Assembly: GCF_000699445.3 (NCBI RefSeq)
Contig: NC_067195.1
Coordinates: forward strand, 84,826,569-84,890,568
Reading direction: 5' to 3'
Origin: Schistosoma haematobium
Lineage: Eukaryota > Platyhelminthes > Trematoda > Strigeidida > Schistosomatidae
Length of the DNA: 64,000 nt
Shown here: one piece after another, positions 43,646-56,565 of the stretch
Numbering within the stretch: the first letter of the stretch is position 1
How the letters are laid out: each line of letters opens with the position of its first letter
Translations under genes and position numbers: made by a program
The notes under the pieces: generated by a model
The model's database searches: none
Told to the model about the DNA's origin: nothing
Seen by the model: the letters and a program-made list of their open reading frames with translations, nothing else

Positions 43646-44698
43646 TTACGTGCAATAGTCGTTTAAATGTTCTGGAAATCTCACCCTTCTTCCGGGACGC
43701 GTCGTTTTAAGTTTATTTTCGGATACTGTCGAAGTATCATCGTGTGTGTTGGTTGTCGGATGAGGTATTGTAAGTGTTGGAGTCGTGTCGTTCGATTGTA
43801 CGGAAGGAAAATCCACGTAGATAGGATTTCCTTCTAAATACGCTGCTTTTAAGCGATCGATGCTGATGCTATCGTTTGTTCCGTTCTTATCGACTATATA
43901 GTACTTAGATTCACGTTGAAGAACTTTGAAGGGTCCTTCGTATGCTGATTCGAATGGTCGTCGATGCGAGTCTCGACGAACGAAAACGTGTGTACTATAT
44001 CGTAAGTCAGGTCGAACGAAAACATCAGTTGATTGCGATCGAATGGAAGTAGGTTTAACTGAACGCATTGCGTTTGTAAGCCTGTTCGTGTAGGAGGTTA
44101 GATCCATGTTCACTGAAGAGGCCGAAGGATCCACGAATTCTCCCGGAAGTCGAAGTGTCGTTCCATAAACGAGTTGAGCCGCAGTGTATCCAATGTCAGC
44201 TTTCACTGCATTGCGGATACCTAGTAAGACAAGTGGAAGAGCGTCGGTCCACTGTGAAACGTTTGCAGCCGAAAGTGAAGCTTTTAGTTGTCGGTGAAAA
44301 CGTTCTACCAACCCGTTTGCTTGTGGATGGTAGGCGGTCGTTCGGAATCGAGTGATTCCTAAAAGTGTGGTCAGACGACGGAAAAGATCAGATTCAAACT
44401 GACGTCCGCGGTCTGTAGTGATGGTTGAAGGGCAGCCGAAGTTTGCTACCCATCGTTCGACGAAGGTGCGGGCCACTGTTTTAGCAGTGATGTCCTTCAT
44501 AGGTACTGCTTCTGGCCATCGAGTGAAACGGTCAACGCAGGTTAAGAGATAAGAGTATCCATTTGAATCTGGTAAAGGTCCTACCAAATCCAGATGAACA
44601 TGGTCGAAACGAGCATCGGGAGTTTCAAAAGAGCCCAAGGGACATTTGTCGTGTCTGATAACCTTAGATTTTTGGCAGCTTACACAGGAGCGTGCCAC
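43646..44698 (-). pseudogene. Pol of element 2, downstream part: integrase core and C-terminus
   Basis: Encodes [32 protein letters not shown] and the GPF-type C-terminal domain, all catalytic residues present. The frame is offset from the upstream part by a missing base near 44694. Confidence 0.9.
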
Positions 44699-46803
44699 TC
44701 CCTCCCGTCTTTATTCATACCAGGCCAGCAAAAGCGTTCCGCTATGAGCTTGATGGTTGCACGAATACCTGGATGAGAAAGTTTGTGCAATGTGTTGAAG
44801 ACATTGCGTCGATAATGTTTCGGCACGATTGGGCGATCCCTACCTGTAGATGTGTCACAAAGTAAGGTTTCCTTACCTGTTCCCATCTGTTTGATGCGTA
44901 GTTTAAGGGTTGTGGACGATAACTCGTGCTGAAGATCAGTGTCTTCTTTTTGAAGCTCGGCGAGTTTAAGAAGGTCGATTCCTTGGAAACTGTTCAAGGA
45001 AGTTATGCGAGATAAAGCGTCTGCAACTACATTGTTTGCTCCAGAGATGTGTTGAACATCTGAAGTAAACTGCGAAATGTAGTCCAGTTGTCGAGACTCA
45101 CGAGGTGAGTACTTGTCCGAAGAAGAGCTTAACGAGAAAGTGAGCGGTTTATGGTCAGTGAAAAGAGTGAATTCACGACCTTCGATGTAGTGTTGGAAAT
45201 GCCGTACAGCACAATACATAGCCAGGAGTTCCCTACCGAATGTGCTGTACCTAGATTCGGTGTCTAGCAACCTTCTAGAGCAAAATGCCAAAGGTTGCCT
45301 TGAGTTGTTAACCCACTGTTGTAAGACCCCTCCGATTGCCGAGTCGGATGCGTCTACTGCGATGCTAATGGGTGCTCGGGTGTCCTGATGTGCGAGCATT
45401 GTTGCTTTAGCGATCAGTTCCTTAACTGTGGAGAATGCTTTTCGTGCGGTGTCGTCCAAATTAATCGAGTTCGCATTTCCACGAAGTTGGTCGGTCAGAG
45501 GTTTCATAAGTAATGCGCATTTGGGTATGAAACGTCTATAGAAACTTACGAGGCCGTTAAACATGCGTAATTGCTTGACGGTGGTCGGTTCTGGGTAATC
45601 CAGAATGACCGCCATTTTGGTTCTAAGGGGTCGGATACCTTGAGTATCGATAGTGTGTCCCAGAAAGTCTAATGAGTCGGTTCCGAATTGGCATTTCTGA
45701 ACGTTTACAGTAATGCCATGTTTTTGAAGTCGTTCGAAATTAAGATCCAGATGCTTGAGATGTGTTTCTCTGTCCGGACTTGCGATTAGACAGTCATCAA
45801 CATACGCGTGTACGAAGTTGAGACCTCGAAAAACGTCGTCTATGAATCTTTGGAATGTTTGAGCAGCATTCCTTAGACCGAAAGGCATTCGCAAAAATTC
45901 ATAGAGTCCGAAAGGAGTTATGATAGCTGTTTTCGGTATGTCGTCAGTAGCCATAGGGATTTGGTTATACGCTTTAACCAAGTCGATTTTCGAAAAGACA
46001 GTTGTACCTTTCAAGGTAGCTGTCAAATCATGAATGTGAGGCAACGGGTAACGATCGGGAATGGTTTTCGCGTTCAATCGCCGATAGTCACCAGTTGGAC
46101 GCCAATCGTTGCTGTCCTTTTTAGGGACCATGTGCAACGGAGATGCATATGGGCTACTTGACGGTCGTATGATTCCTAAGTCCATCATGTGATCGAATTC
46201 GTTTTTCGCTAACCTTAGCTTTTCAGGAGCTAGTCGTCGTGCTTTAGAGAATACAGGTGGTCCTGTAGTCGTGATGTGATGTGTAACGTTGCTGGTTACA
46301 CACGGTAGTTTCGGTTGAGTTTGTTGTATCCCAGGGTACTTATCGAGTAGTGGTTGATAGAGTGGGTCTATCATATGTTTAACTGTGACTGGGGATACTC
46401 TACAACCAGTAAAAGAAGTTACGCAAACGGACAAATTAGTGTTCCCGTCTACTAGCCTCCGTTTGCGCGTATCGATGATCAGATTGTGGTGTTGTAGAAG
46501 GTCCATACCAATGATTGGCATAGAAACATCTGCAACAACGAAAATCCAGTGTATGGGTTTGCGTAAACCCACGTTAAGGTAAACGTACCTTTTGCCATAC
46601 GTAGCGATCGGTTTTCCGTTTGCCGCCTGTAAGTTTAGGGTCGATTCGTGTAGTCGGTCGTTAGGATTTGCTGGGAGAACGCTAACTTCTGCGCCAGTGT
46701 CGACGAGGTAGCGAACTCTCGTTGTCACATCTGTGACGAATAACAGACGGCTTTGTTCGCCGGCTACGGTTGCCGTTAACGCGTGCCGGCTTGGAAGTTT
46801 CCC
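44680..46803 (-). pseudogene. Pol of element 2, upstream part: protease, RT, RNase H, integrase finger start
   Basis: Open from the slippery site at 46803. [12 protein letters not shown], catalytic YVDD and [11 protein letters not shown] are intact. After [11 protein letters not shown] the frame runs into HAPV and a stop, because GTGGGCACGC of element 1 is GTGGCACGC here. The product would lack the integrase core. Confidence 0.9.
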
Positions 46804-47606
46804 GAGTTCTTTTTCGAGTCACTCGGTTTCGTGTTGGGAAAATTGCAGAGTTTTCTGCAATTTCTGGAAGACTTTCTATACTGGTTATGATACCAGCACC
46901 AGTCGGGGTTATCTGTCTCTCGTGGCCTAGAGACAGATCGCTTACGTGAAATGCTTCTACGTGGGGTGCGCGATCTCTTACGGTCGGTACGAAGACCAAG
47001 ATAACGCGTGAGTGTGTGACATAAGTCGGTTATATCATTCTGAGTCGTTTGAGGCCTTTCTTTGACTGAAAAAACTTCGGTAGTAGAAGGTTTTGTAATT
47101 TCTAAAATGCGGTCGGCAGATGCAGCTAGCTCGTCTAAGCCGTTGTTCTGGAACGAGACCAGAACTGCTTGCACCTGTTGGGGAAGTTTTGACAAGAAGA
47201 GTTGTTTGAATAGACCTTCGTCGAAAGTTCTTGGGCCTATTACCTCTCTCATCCGTTGCAACATGTCCGTCGCAGAACCGTGTTGCAGGTCGATGTTATT
47301 GAAGAGTTGATCTAACCTTTGTCGATCGGTTAGATCTCCTCGTTTAAGAATCGAGCGTTTTAAGATTTCGTAAGGATCGGAAACATCACTAGTAAACATA
47401 CGTGTTACGTACCTGTTGAATTCGCGCGGTAGTGCCTTGACTACTGCGAGGAATTGTGCACGTGTGTCGATCACGCCGTGCTCGGAGAAGTCGGCTTCTG
47501 CGTAGCAAAACCAGGCTTCGATGTTGTCGGGCCAGAAAGGCATCAGTTGAAACGAAGGTGGGGACAAAGTCTTAAGCTTGAGTACTTTAGGTGTCTGTTC
47601 AGTCAT
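46776..47606 (-). CDS. gag: Gag of element 2, 276 aa
   Basis: Start ATG at 47606 ([11 protein letters not shown]). CHCC motif intact: CWYH, nine residues, C, three residues, C. One residue shorter than in element 1 because of a small deletion (VTRMF against VTPSMF). Nearly identical otherwise. Confidence 0.9.
   Translation of the reverse strand: MTEQTPKVLKLKTLSPPSFQLMPFWPDNIEAWFCYAEADFSEHGVIDTRAQFLAVVKALPREFNRYVTRMFTSDVSDPYEILKRSILKRGDLTDRQRLDQLFNNIDLQHGSATDMLQRMREVIGPRTFDEGLFKQLFLSKLPQQVQAVLVSFQNNGLDELAASADRILEITKPSTTEVFSVKERPQTTQNDITDLCHTLTRYLGLRTDRKRSRTPRRSISRKRSVSRPRETDNPDWCWYHNQYRKSSRNCRKLCNFPNTKPSDSKKNSGNFQAGTR
46797..46803 (-). promoter_or_regulatory. -1 ribosomal frameshift site GGGAAAC of element 2
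   Basis: Same heptamer and same codon phase (tcG GGA AAC) as in element 1, although neighbouring gag codons differ. Confidence 0.75.
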
Positions 47607-47771
47607 GATGAAGTATGAAGTACGATAATGAACGAGGGGAAAATATATATATATATCCAGGAAAAAACACGAAAAAAAAATCACAATGTTTGAAAAAAAT
47701 AAAAAAATAAGGCAATGACATATAAAAATCCCAAAAAGGAACAGACTCACAGTTGCAATTAGGTGTACCAG

Positions 47772-47789
47772 ATCACGTCGGGCTCACCA
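47772..47789 (-). promoter_or_regulatory. Primer binding site of element 2 (tRNA-Trp-like)
   Basis: TGGTGAGCCCGACGTGAT one base inside the 5' LTR. Confidence 0.75.
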
Positions 47790-47790
47790 A

Positions 47791-48113
47791 TGATGATGTC
47801 ACAGGTATTCAGTGTTTGACAACGCTTCTACCAGTAACACCTTCTAATATATTTCGTTCCCACCAAGAGAAATCAAAAGACAGAGTCGAGGAGATCGGAA
47901 GAGTATATTTGGCGATGACCAATATATCGGAATTCTCTGATCTAATCTGGCTAGCGATTGCGGTTGATGTTGAGCACGGCGTTACCACACGTGATCTGGT
48001 GCGGATGCCTGACCGAGCGCCTTCAGCTAGATGAGTCCACTAAAACATATGGTCAGCATCCAATGTCGAAAACTTACAGAGCTATTTATTTTGGGGATTT
48101 ATTTACCGCTACA
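47791..48113 (-). repeat. 5' LTR of element 2
   Basis: 323 bp, identical by eye to 42875-43197. Confidence 0.9.
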
Positions 48114-48201
48114 AAAGTAAACGGAATACATAATGAAGGTAACAAGAATGATTTTACAATCAAGGATTAGACAAACGCCATTGGTTTATGAAAAATACAG
48201 A

Positions 48202-48482
48202 GATGCCACAGGTATTCAGAGTTTGACAACGCCCTTACACATGACACCTTTATAATCAAAGTATGCCAAACCATTCAAATCAGAAGTAAAGTGGTTCGAA
48301 GATATGTCGAGAAGCGTTTTGTTTAAGCTGGCTAACAGCTGCAAGATATGCGTAGCACGGCGTATCCACTGGTAATCTGGTGCGGATTCGTGGTCAATAG
48401 CCTTCAGCTGGTGTGCTCAGTAAATCTAATGTGGTCAGAAACTTACAGAACTATTTATTTTGGAAATTCACTTAACGCCACA
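48202..48482 (-). repeat. Diverged solo LTR related to the CsRn1-type elements
   Basis: Shares CACAGGTATTCAG, GTTTGACAACGC, CATAACACCTT-like, AGCACGGCGT, AATCTGGTGCGGAT, GCCTTCAGCT, AACTTACAGA and CTATTTATTTTGG with the LTR of element 2 in the same order, with many substitutions and some gaps. No internal region flanks it. It lies 88 bases from the right end of element 2. Confidence 0.7.
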
Positions 48483-50800
48483 TGTATCTATCAAAGGATT
48501 TTCGCCCACATAGACGAATTTAGACAAAAGCATACAAAAAAGAACTTAAAATTAAATCCTATGGTTCTCTGATACCTTAGGTAGGTCATGCGGCTTCTTA
48601 CGAGCACCACAAGTGACAGCTTCCTGTCGTCTTGGATAATTGTGGGTGTTGAACCGCAGTTGATACATCGCGCCTCCCTATTGCATAAGGCTAATAGTCT
48701 CTATCTATCAGAGTTGAACTGGATTATAGTTATATATAAGCTACACAAGTTTATACGGACGTCATACCATGACTCCAACTCTAACCCAAAGGCCAGGCAC
48801 TCCTGCTACCATACCTCACCTAAAGAACAGATAGAACCTAACCATGTAAGTGATTTATTCAGATACGAAGAGGATGAAACCATGCTACACGAGAAGCGAC
48901 CGATTGGGGCATGGGTCAGTCCCGCGATGTGCATTGGTTAGCTCATGTTAGTCGCACATGATTTTTATACCTTTCATTAATTAATCACTGCTGTCATCAC
49001 TCTATTAGGGAAGGGTACGTTCACTTGATAGGCGTTTAGATAAGATTCAGAGTTGTTTCATTTATTTTAAGAACTCAACACGAAGACCTAATGCCTCCCA
49101 GAAACGACTGCTTTGTTTCATAACCTGAACTCCTTTTGCCCGTCCGTAAAGTATTGCCACTAATCACAAAAAGCTTGTTTCGTGATAACTGGCTTGATTT
49201 TATTTACTGATATTTCAAAATCATCTGAAACCATTGCTGTCGGAGATATGTTTTCATGATGCCCATGGATGATTACCACTTTTGCATATCTGCTGTGAAC
49301 TCGGCAGAAATCAGTATCCCCATACTTGCGAAATTACCTATATAATATCTAGGTCATACTTCAGAACTAGACAGTTTTTTGTAATATATCATTCGTGTCA
49401 GTTAAGCTCAGAATTGCGTCCCAACAAAATGTGTTGGATTATTTTATGGATGTTCAAAATGTGTTCATGGAAATTGATTATGTACTAATCTTTCATACAA
49501 TGGCTTCAGTAGCTCCGGAACGAAACGTTTACAGACCACACCGACATCACCCAGAGATGTCTTCTTATTTTGTGATCGAAAATGTTCAATCTTTCAGATA
49601 TTATTTTGATATATAAACGTCAATGTATGATTTTCGAAGTTTGGAACAAGGCGGAACCTATTATGCAAATTAAAATACAGTGAGGATTCATTAAAGTAGT
49701 ACGACATTGAATTAACTTATGGTTATGGGAAGCCTCATTAAATTTGCCCTGTTTCGAGAACACTTTCGACACATCTTATAGCAACTTACTTTACAGAGTA
49801 GACTTTGGACTGAAAACTACAGTAGTTAAGACTACCTACTTAGACATATGGGTATGAAGGGACTATAAGCAGTCACTATGATGTGAGCTAGCTCACTAAG
49901 ACTAACAAGGATGCAACCTCATGTTGAAATTCGATCAGGCTAGTCGTCAGTAAATTAATGGATTTATTTGTTGCCACACGATTGAGAGAATTCATGTAGG
50001 GTTGTTGAGGTTGGAGCTCTTGGACACTGTGTTCTACTCGACATTTAGACTAACTAACCCGAGGTTCCTCCGTGCTTATAGGCCTGGCGACTAGATAAGT
50101 ATCATCTCATTGATTCGAGGTCCCAAGTTTTGAAGATTTTAAGTACTATCGCACAGAATGCCGTGTTCTGGTTTTAAAAAAAATGTTTAGGGGCTGACAA
50201 ATTGCATGTGATGAGGACCTTCGGACTTGCACCTTACTGTTCAAATATATCACCAAAAGTGCAGAGAGTTGATTTAGTAACGTAGCCTCACAGTTGAAAT
50301 ACCGCGACTTCATTCATTGCACTAGACATGAGGAAGAAACCAACTTTAAAGACATTTAATTTCTTATGTAAATTATATTACCACTTATAATTATGAAGAT
50401 CATTAACAATTTAGTCATTTGAGAGTGATAGTTTTTACTATAGTGATACTAGCAGTGAAGTATCTTAAATATTCGTGACTCACGTTAACTTATGGTTTTA
50501 CTTCGCTACAGCCAGTTATTCTCTTGATTTGGTTGGTACACACAATTCCTGCCAATATCTTCAGAACGCGGTGAAAAATACATTCAGGGTTCATTTAATC
50601 TTGCACACTAAAATTCCTCAATACATAAGAACAGTCGAAGAAGTCTACTCCATGTGGCTTATTGGTCAACAGCTGGTGGCATAATGGTTCGTGCTAGTTC
50701 AATTCAAAATTGAATTTGTCGCGCACCTGCTCCCCGTGTCAGTGGGGCCTAGTAAGTCACTGGTCTTCGTTTGATTGGTTGACTAACCGTTAGTACAAGC
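48483..50800. other. Unassigned region upstream of the amine oxidase gene
   Basis: Presumably holds the promoter and 5' untranslated region of the gene at 50801, but no core promoter element could be assigned. No other gene was recognised. Confidence 0.4.
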
Positions 50801-50948
50801 ATGTTCGATGTGGTTGTTATCGGTGCAGGTATATCTGGACTGGGAGCTGCTCACCTACTCACTCGTGAATCATATAGTGTTCTAGTGTTGGAGGCACGTA
50901 ATCGTCCAGGTGGCCGAATACATAGCGTGCGCCTACCCTCATTATCAA
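50801..50948 (+). CDS. Flavin-dependent amine oxidase, exon 1
   Basis: ATG with A at -3 opens [19 protein letters not shown], the GxGxxG dinucleotide-binding fold for FAD, followed by [13 protein letters not shown], the conserved E and GGR of flavin amine oxidases. The exon ends TCAA with donor GTAAGT in phase 1, which joins exactly to the next exon. The FAD motif starts at residue 4, so no SWIRM domain precedes it, favouring a polyamine-oxidase-like enzyme over a canonical LSD1. The superfamily oxidises amines with FAD, releasing hydrogen peroxide. The start could change if an upstream exon exists. Confidence 0.85.
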
Positions 50949-53649
50949 GTAAGTTTTCTCGTTTTGTTAACATTGCATAATTAAAGATTAATTAATACCT
51001 TAAAATTAAGTTTTCTTACATTTACAAAATTCTATTTTCACAATATAAATAAGAATTAGGTTAATTAATTGTAATTAATAAACGACCAGGAACTTTAGTT
51101 ATTAGCTCATCATAGATAGAATCCAGAATACTTGCAGTTGTAGTAAATAGCAGTCTTACTGGTTACACTTAAATCTAAATTTGAACTGAGGTCCAGGCCC
51201 CAGTAATCAAAAATAAAAATTAAACTTTTTTAGAAATACGTATGTAATCTATACATTGTTTGACACTTTATACGTGTGTAAAGAGAATTTCTTCTCGTAA
51301 TAAATTTATCAAAAAACTCGACTAAGCAGCAACAGAAAAGGACCACATATTTTGGTATGTCATTGCACAAACATATGCGCCTATCCAAAATCAGTCAAGT
51401 AGCAGTTATTTATTCTACATTAATGGTCTTAGTAACTGTCAATTCTGGTTTACTAATTGCATTTTAGCCATGGATCTCAGTGGACGATTGCAGTACTTCG
51501 GGATACTTCGACACACCACGTATTTTCTTAGTAAACGATGCATTAACTAGCTTAATTGTTCGTCTTTTTAGTGTAATATTTATAATTTTGAATGTAACCA
51601 TGCGAAGTTAGATGTTCGTCTCAAAATTTGCGATCTTATTCTCTTTTTATTCCACTACTAAATGTAAAAGTTCTTTTCATTAGCTAATAAGGGTGGGTAT
51701 GGTCTTAAATAAAATCATTTCCATACTGTAACCTCTCTTAGTTTTACAATTTATTCATTTTTAGATAGTATTAACTTGAAGAGGAGAATATCATCATTCA
51801 GCAAGTTAGCTAACCTACTAGTAGAGGCTTCATGAGTAAATGCAAGCATGGCTTAACCAATATGCGCTTTTTCCCCAGTTACATTACCAATATTTGTATT
51901 ATTACTGTCATCAGTATTTTTACTGACAAATAAATGGTTGGAGAACGTTTCTTCAGAAAATAGACACTATGCTTTGTCTGTGGAGTTTGTCGCAAATGAC
52001 TTATCTTAGTTTAAAGGAAAAACGAAAGGGGTTAAAATAAATATTTTTAAGATACTCGTACTAAACCAACTAGGGTTACAGTCATTTTGGTACCGGAGTT
52101 AGACTGTAAGGTCTCCATTTATTCCTGAAAGAATAGTCCATACGCCCTTTCCTACCTACCTTTGTTAGGACAACTGAGCGGCATTACTAACTTTCAAGTA
52201 AATAAACCTATGCTTGGTGAGTTAAAGTTATAAGATCATCCTGTTTGTTATGCGAGTGTTAGGCAGACGGTCACTGTTCTCTTCAGTTAGTTTTCGCATG
52301 CATATTAGAATTTGTCGTTATTATTGCTCTTCGTTCTCTCTGCCTTTGTCTGCATTCCTTTCATTCCACACAGTTTTAGCTTTTTCTCTAGACCTTCAAC
52401 TCCACCCACTCTTTAAACCTGACTAAGGTAAATTTACTCTCTCGAAATCACAGAATGCTTAATTATCCAAAACATGGAGTCTCTAGCCGGAGATTTGAAT
52501 TGTTTTACTTGAGATTTAATTCCATCAGCCATCTGACCTCATCTAATTAGCGTGATAATTGTCTGGAAATTCAATTGACAATGCTTGCGTATTTGGACAT
52601 GGAACAACTGCATTAGGTTGTAGAATTGAAGACCCGTGTTTAGATTGCACTATGATGTATTCATTTTCCTGATGTCCACTAGTTTGGTTTCATAACGTCC
52701 TACAAACCGACGTACAGACCGGTTTTTTCGATATCTATGCATATCTAGAAGTAATTGTGGCTAAGATTGGGAAGCATGGTGCATCCAAGTAATAGCTATA
52801 CTTTTTAAAAGTCAGATAGTGTACTGATGTATAATCTTTGTAGTACAGCAAGTAAAAACCCTACTAATGATTATTCGTGATGTGCTTAAGTTAACAAAAT
52901 TCATCAGCCCGGCTTTATCCACAACTTGGGATTGTTTTCCGTGACATTTTTGCGTTCACTGCAGGTTACCAATCCTTAAAGTCATCGAAGCTTTAACAAC
53001 ACATCATGCAAGTATGATAGTATTAGTTAAAACTGGTTTATTGTTCCCTAAATTACTGATTCATATAGGGAGCTTTCACAAAACAAATGTGGTTAACATC
53101 TAATATATAACGGGTTCGTCCCTGGTATGTTCAATCGAACGAAATACCTTAGTTATTTAGTATTAAGTGTACTACCACAGTGCAGCGTGACCGAGTTGTC
53201 TGTGCACTCAAGTCAGTTACAAGTTTACAAGATAAAAACCCAATGTAGTTCTTTTATTGTTAGCCACTTAATATTAATACTTCCTACAGCAAACTACTCA
53301 AACATATGCTCATTTAAATAGTTGTATCAATTGACATCTACCAGTTAAGTAACAGGTGTTGTAGGTTGGCTCTACTTCTACTACCATTGCTCTTTTATTG
53401 ACAATCCATACCTGTTTTCAGTGTCTGTTTTTACTTGCACTACTTGTAATAAGCATGTTAATTTTTTTATTTTTAATGAAAACATTATCGACGGTCCAAA
53501 AACATTACAAAAAGTAGCTTTTTAATAATAGGCTTTTACCGTAAGATCGTAGCTTACGTTTACTGGCTACGGTTGATATTTCTATGTGCTATAATCCCGG
53601 ATTTTAGATTCTCAACTTCAGCTACTCTCTTTGAAGCGTAGTCATACCA

Positions 53650-53760
53650 ACTGGCTACTAAAAACGAAGCAAGTCAAGCGAATGCTCGAACCTACTACCT
53701 CGTGATTAGTAGCCAAGTTCTCTAACCACTAAACCATTCCGGTTTGGGCTATAGACTAGC
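53650..53760 (-). repeat. tRNA-derived SINE fragment
   Basis: On the minus strand an A-box-like TGGTTTAGTGG (53726-53736) is followed by a B-box GGTTCGAGC (53684-53692), the layout of an internal Pol III promoter. No intact tRNA cloverleaf could be drawn. Confidence 0.5.
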
Positions 53761-54429
53761 CGTATACATGGCATCCAGGTGAATTTTAAAGTTATTTGGT
53801 GTCATCGTAACCAATGTTTTCAGCTTAAAAGCCGACAGTTTCCTTCAAGTGATTGCATGTACTATTGTTTTGTCTCAGACAATCGATTCTAATACTCTGT
53901 ATATCTCACGTTTACTCAAACTTGTCGAGTGAAGAATACAGAATACATGTCCTAACCGTTTAATCTAGGCTTATAAGTTTTCTTCTGAGTTTTAGGTTTG
54001 TCTGTCATCTACCTGCTCATGTGATATGTGCTTATAATTTTACCATACGATTTATCTTATTTTGAGAGCTAATTTCAGCCTCAACATAGTTCGCTTAATG
54101 GTTCTATTACGGGTTGACGATAAAGCCTAGACTTTCTAAACTAAACTTTTATTTTGTTCATCTCCAATGTCCATATTTGATAACCGTGAAACAGCAGCTA
54201 AATTCCACCAATGATGAGGGGTCCGGTTCTTCACCGTTCTTATTACTAATGCTTTTTATAGGATATCAACGAAATGTTTCCCTGCTATAATTTCGCTGAG
54301 TCTACTCCACTAGGATTAATACAGTTACTCAGGCAGGCGAACTTCTTCAGTTGCTCAACATGTTCACTTTTTATGATCAGATAAGTTTTAGGTTCACACT
54401 TATCTTAAAGTTATCGTTTCCACTCGGTA

Positions 54430-55110
54430 GGTGCCGAAGTTGTATCATAAATTTTCAATTTGTTCTAATATATTCGTATATGTCTGGATTGACAACCTCA
54501 AATTCGTAGATACTGGTTCAAGGTGTTCTGAAAGTTCCTTTGCGATTGTCACAAGAGGATATTTGCCCTTTCTTACAAATTGGAACAATCAGCGATCAAG
54601 ACCAGTCAGATAGGATTACATCCAATTCCAAAATTCTAGCTAAGATGTTTACCAATCTAACCGCTAAACCTGGAGCACCATCCTTAAAATTTTCAGGAGT
54701 TAATCTGTCGTGCCCTGCTGCTCTCCTTTACTTTAGATTGCTTATTGCCTCAATCTCAATAATGGTTAGAGAACTTACATCAATTCACCATCTAGGTCAT
54801 TTGAAATAATGGGTAACTTAAGGCCAGTTGGACTGTTCTCTAGAGTGTTCTTCACGTAGGTCAAATCTCCTGGATTGTGAATGATTAGTGGTCCTGTTTT
54901 TTCCTCGAGACAGTCTCATTAACAGTAGTAATTTTAATACCTGTTTCCTTGATAAGTGGACAGTTGTCTACTGTCACATATCACTACGGCCTTTTCCAAC
55001 TGTTCTGCTTTCGTTACACACCACTGCTTACAATCATTGGGCAGGCTTTTTCAGTCTACGTTTAAGCTCTAACAGCACCCGAGATCATCCCAGTTGCAAA
55101 TGCTTATAGA
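54430..55110 (-). pseudogene. LINE RT fragment in intron 1
   Basis: The minus strand contains GHDRLTPENFKDG, a degraded DWSxSLIVPIYKKG and SSCDNRKG, the N-terminal RT blocks of a non-LTR element, with several stops. Different from the RTE copies in the window. Confidence 0.6.
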
Positions 55111-55320
55111 GATGAGTGGTGAAATCCTAAAGGCTACTGAGACATTATTCCATTCGGTATTATTACTATTGTATTGCTCATGTATTCCTATCAGTATTGA
55201 TCTCTACTGTTTTTACTGTTGCAGTGTAAGTTAACTAATACTCAATTTCGAATTAGTTACTCTTCAAGTTAAATTAAAAGGTTTTGTACACTTCTGGTGT
55301 TTTTTCTCCTCGATCCCTAG

Positions 55321-55838
55321 CACCTGTTTCTAATGCCCAATCAAATATCAATCATGATAACCTCAGTACTTATCATTTCCATATTGACGAACAAAAACCT
55401 AATACGTCAGTACATGAATCATCCGATTCTGATAGTTCCATGTCATCTCGTTCTCCTCCTTCTGCTCACCAATCATTTGATCGTCAATTGGATGATGAAA
55501 TTAATTCGGATTATTCTGGTCCGATCGATGTTGATCTTGGTGCAAACTATTTAATTGGTTGTTCAAATCGACAAGCTGACCAACCATTATTTCATCTAGC
55601 TCGTATGCTACGAATTCCTACAGCTGTTACTGCTGGTGATTTGTGCAAAAAATATCGCGGTTGGGAATGTGTAGAAATAGCCAAATGGCTTAATCATTTT
55701 ACTCCTAACTCGCCGATAACTCCTGATCAAGTTGCTGATGGTGTATTTCTGTTTGATAAGGTTATTCATCTTACTGTTGATCGTTATATGAAAACAAAAT
55801 CTAAAACACAATGTAATCATTCTGACACTACAGTCAAA
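55321..55838 (+). CDS. Flavin-dependent amine oxidase, exon 2
   Basis: Acceptor CCCTAG at 55315-55320; phase 1 in, phase 0 out (donor GTAAGT at 55839). A low-complexity Ser/Asp-rich stretch (HESSDSDSSMSSRSPP), probably disordered, precedes VDLGANYLIGCSN, equivalent to the conserved LG(A/G)xxxHG segment near the flavin, then FHLARMLRIPT. The insertion before this segment is longer than in typical polyamine oxidases. Confidence 0.85.
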
Positions 55839-56006
55839 GTAAGTATTTGAATACAAATAATTATGCATTAATATCATCGAAAAAATACAGTCGTAACAAC
55901 ACTTTATATTGATTCGTTCATCATGCATGTTCTACTCATTGTTTAGCAATATAATGATTGATTGAACATATATTAAGTTATTTGATGAACTCTATCATGG
56001 ATTGTC

Positions 56007-56034
<28 letters not shown>
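56007..56034. repeat. (TTA)n microsatellite
   Basis: About nine perfect units. Confidence 0.95.
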
Positions 56035-56038
<4 letters not shown>

Positions 56039-56095
56039 GTCGCCAAGTACAGATTCATGTCTTTGGCTTTGAGCCACGTAAGTGTGAGAGTAAGT

Positions 56096-56200
56096 GATGC
56101 GACCTCCTTGGCTAAACCGAAGTAGATGAAGCGAGGTTTGAACCTGGTAATTAGTGGCTGGAAGTCAAACGCCTTAATTACTGAATCACAGCTTGTGTTG
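56096..56200 (-). repeat. tRNA-derived SINE fragment
   Basis: Minus strand shows A-box-like TGATTCAGTAATTAAGG and B-box GGTTCAAACC (56135-56144). Confidence 0.45.
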
Positions 56201-56565
56201 GTAGCGAGATGCAGGCTTTTATTCTTGTTAGGGCTGTGGAAGCTGAATAGTATCACTTACCTTCATACATATAGTGTAATTGGCTTCCAATTACACGAAT
56301 CGGAACCGGGTAATAATTTAACCATTATAACCTATGATAGATTGTTATTTGACATGTCGATAATATGACGTATTAATGAGATCAACCGGTTATATCTTTA
56401 TGTAAAAGCAGTAAATCATATCTAATGTATGGATAATTGAAAAAAAAGACGCAACTAATATTTAATTATTGAGCATTGCTATCTAATGTCCTAATCATAT
56501 CTTATGTTTGTACTCTGCTACTTTTATATATATTTCCTTCACATTTATTTATTATTATTTCAACA

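Larger units (their letters stand above)
42875..48113 (-). mobile_element. CsRn1/Boudicca-type retrotransposon, copy 2
   Basis: 5239 bp, same layout as element 1. LTRs at 42875-43197 and 47791-48113 are 323 bp each and read identical. Its primer site TGGTGAGCCCGACGTGAT fits tRNA-Trp at 17 of 18 positions. A one-base deletion splits pol at the integrase zinc finger, so it probably cannot make integrase by ordinary translation. Confidence 0.9.
50949..55320 (+). other. Intron 1 of the amine oxidase gene
   Basis: 4372 bp, GT...AG. Holds a tRNA-like SINE piece near 53684-53736 and a minus-strand LINE fragment at 54430-55110; the rest is unassigned AT-rich sequence. Confidence 0.8.

Noticed and set aside
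53650..53760. Functional tRNA gene
   Set aside because: A and B boxes are present but no complete cloverleaf with an anticodon stem could be drawn; SINE origin is more likely.
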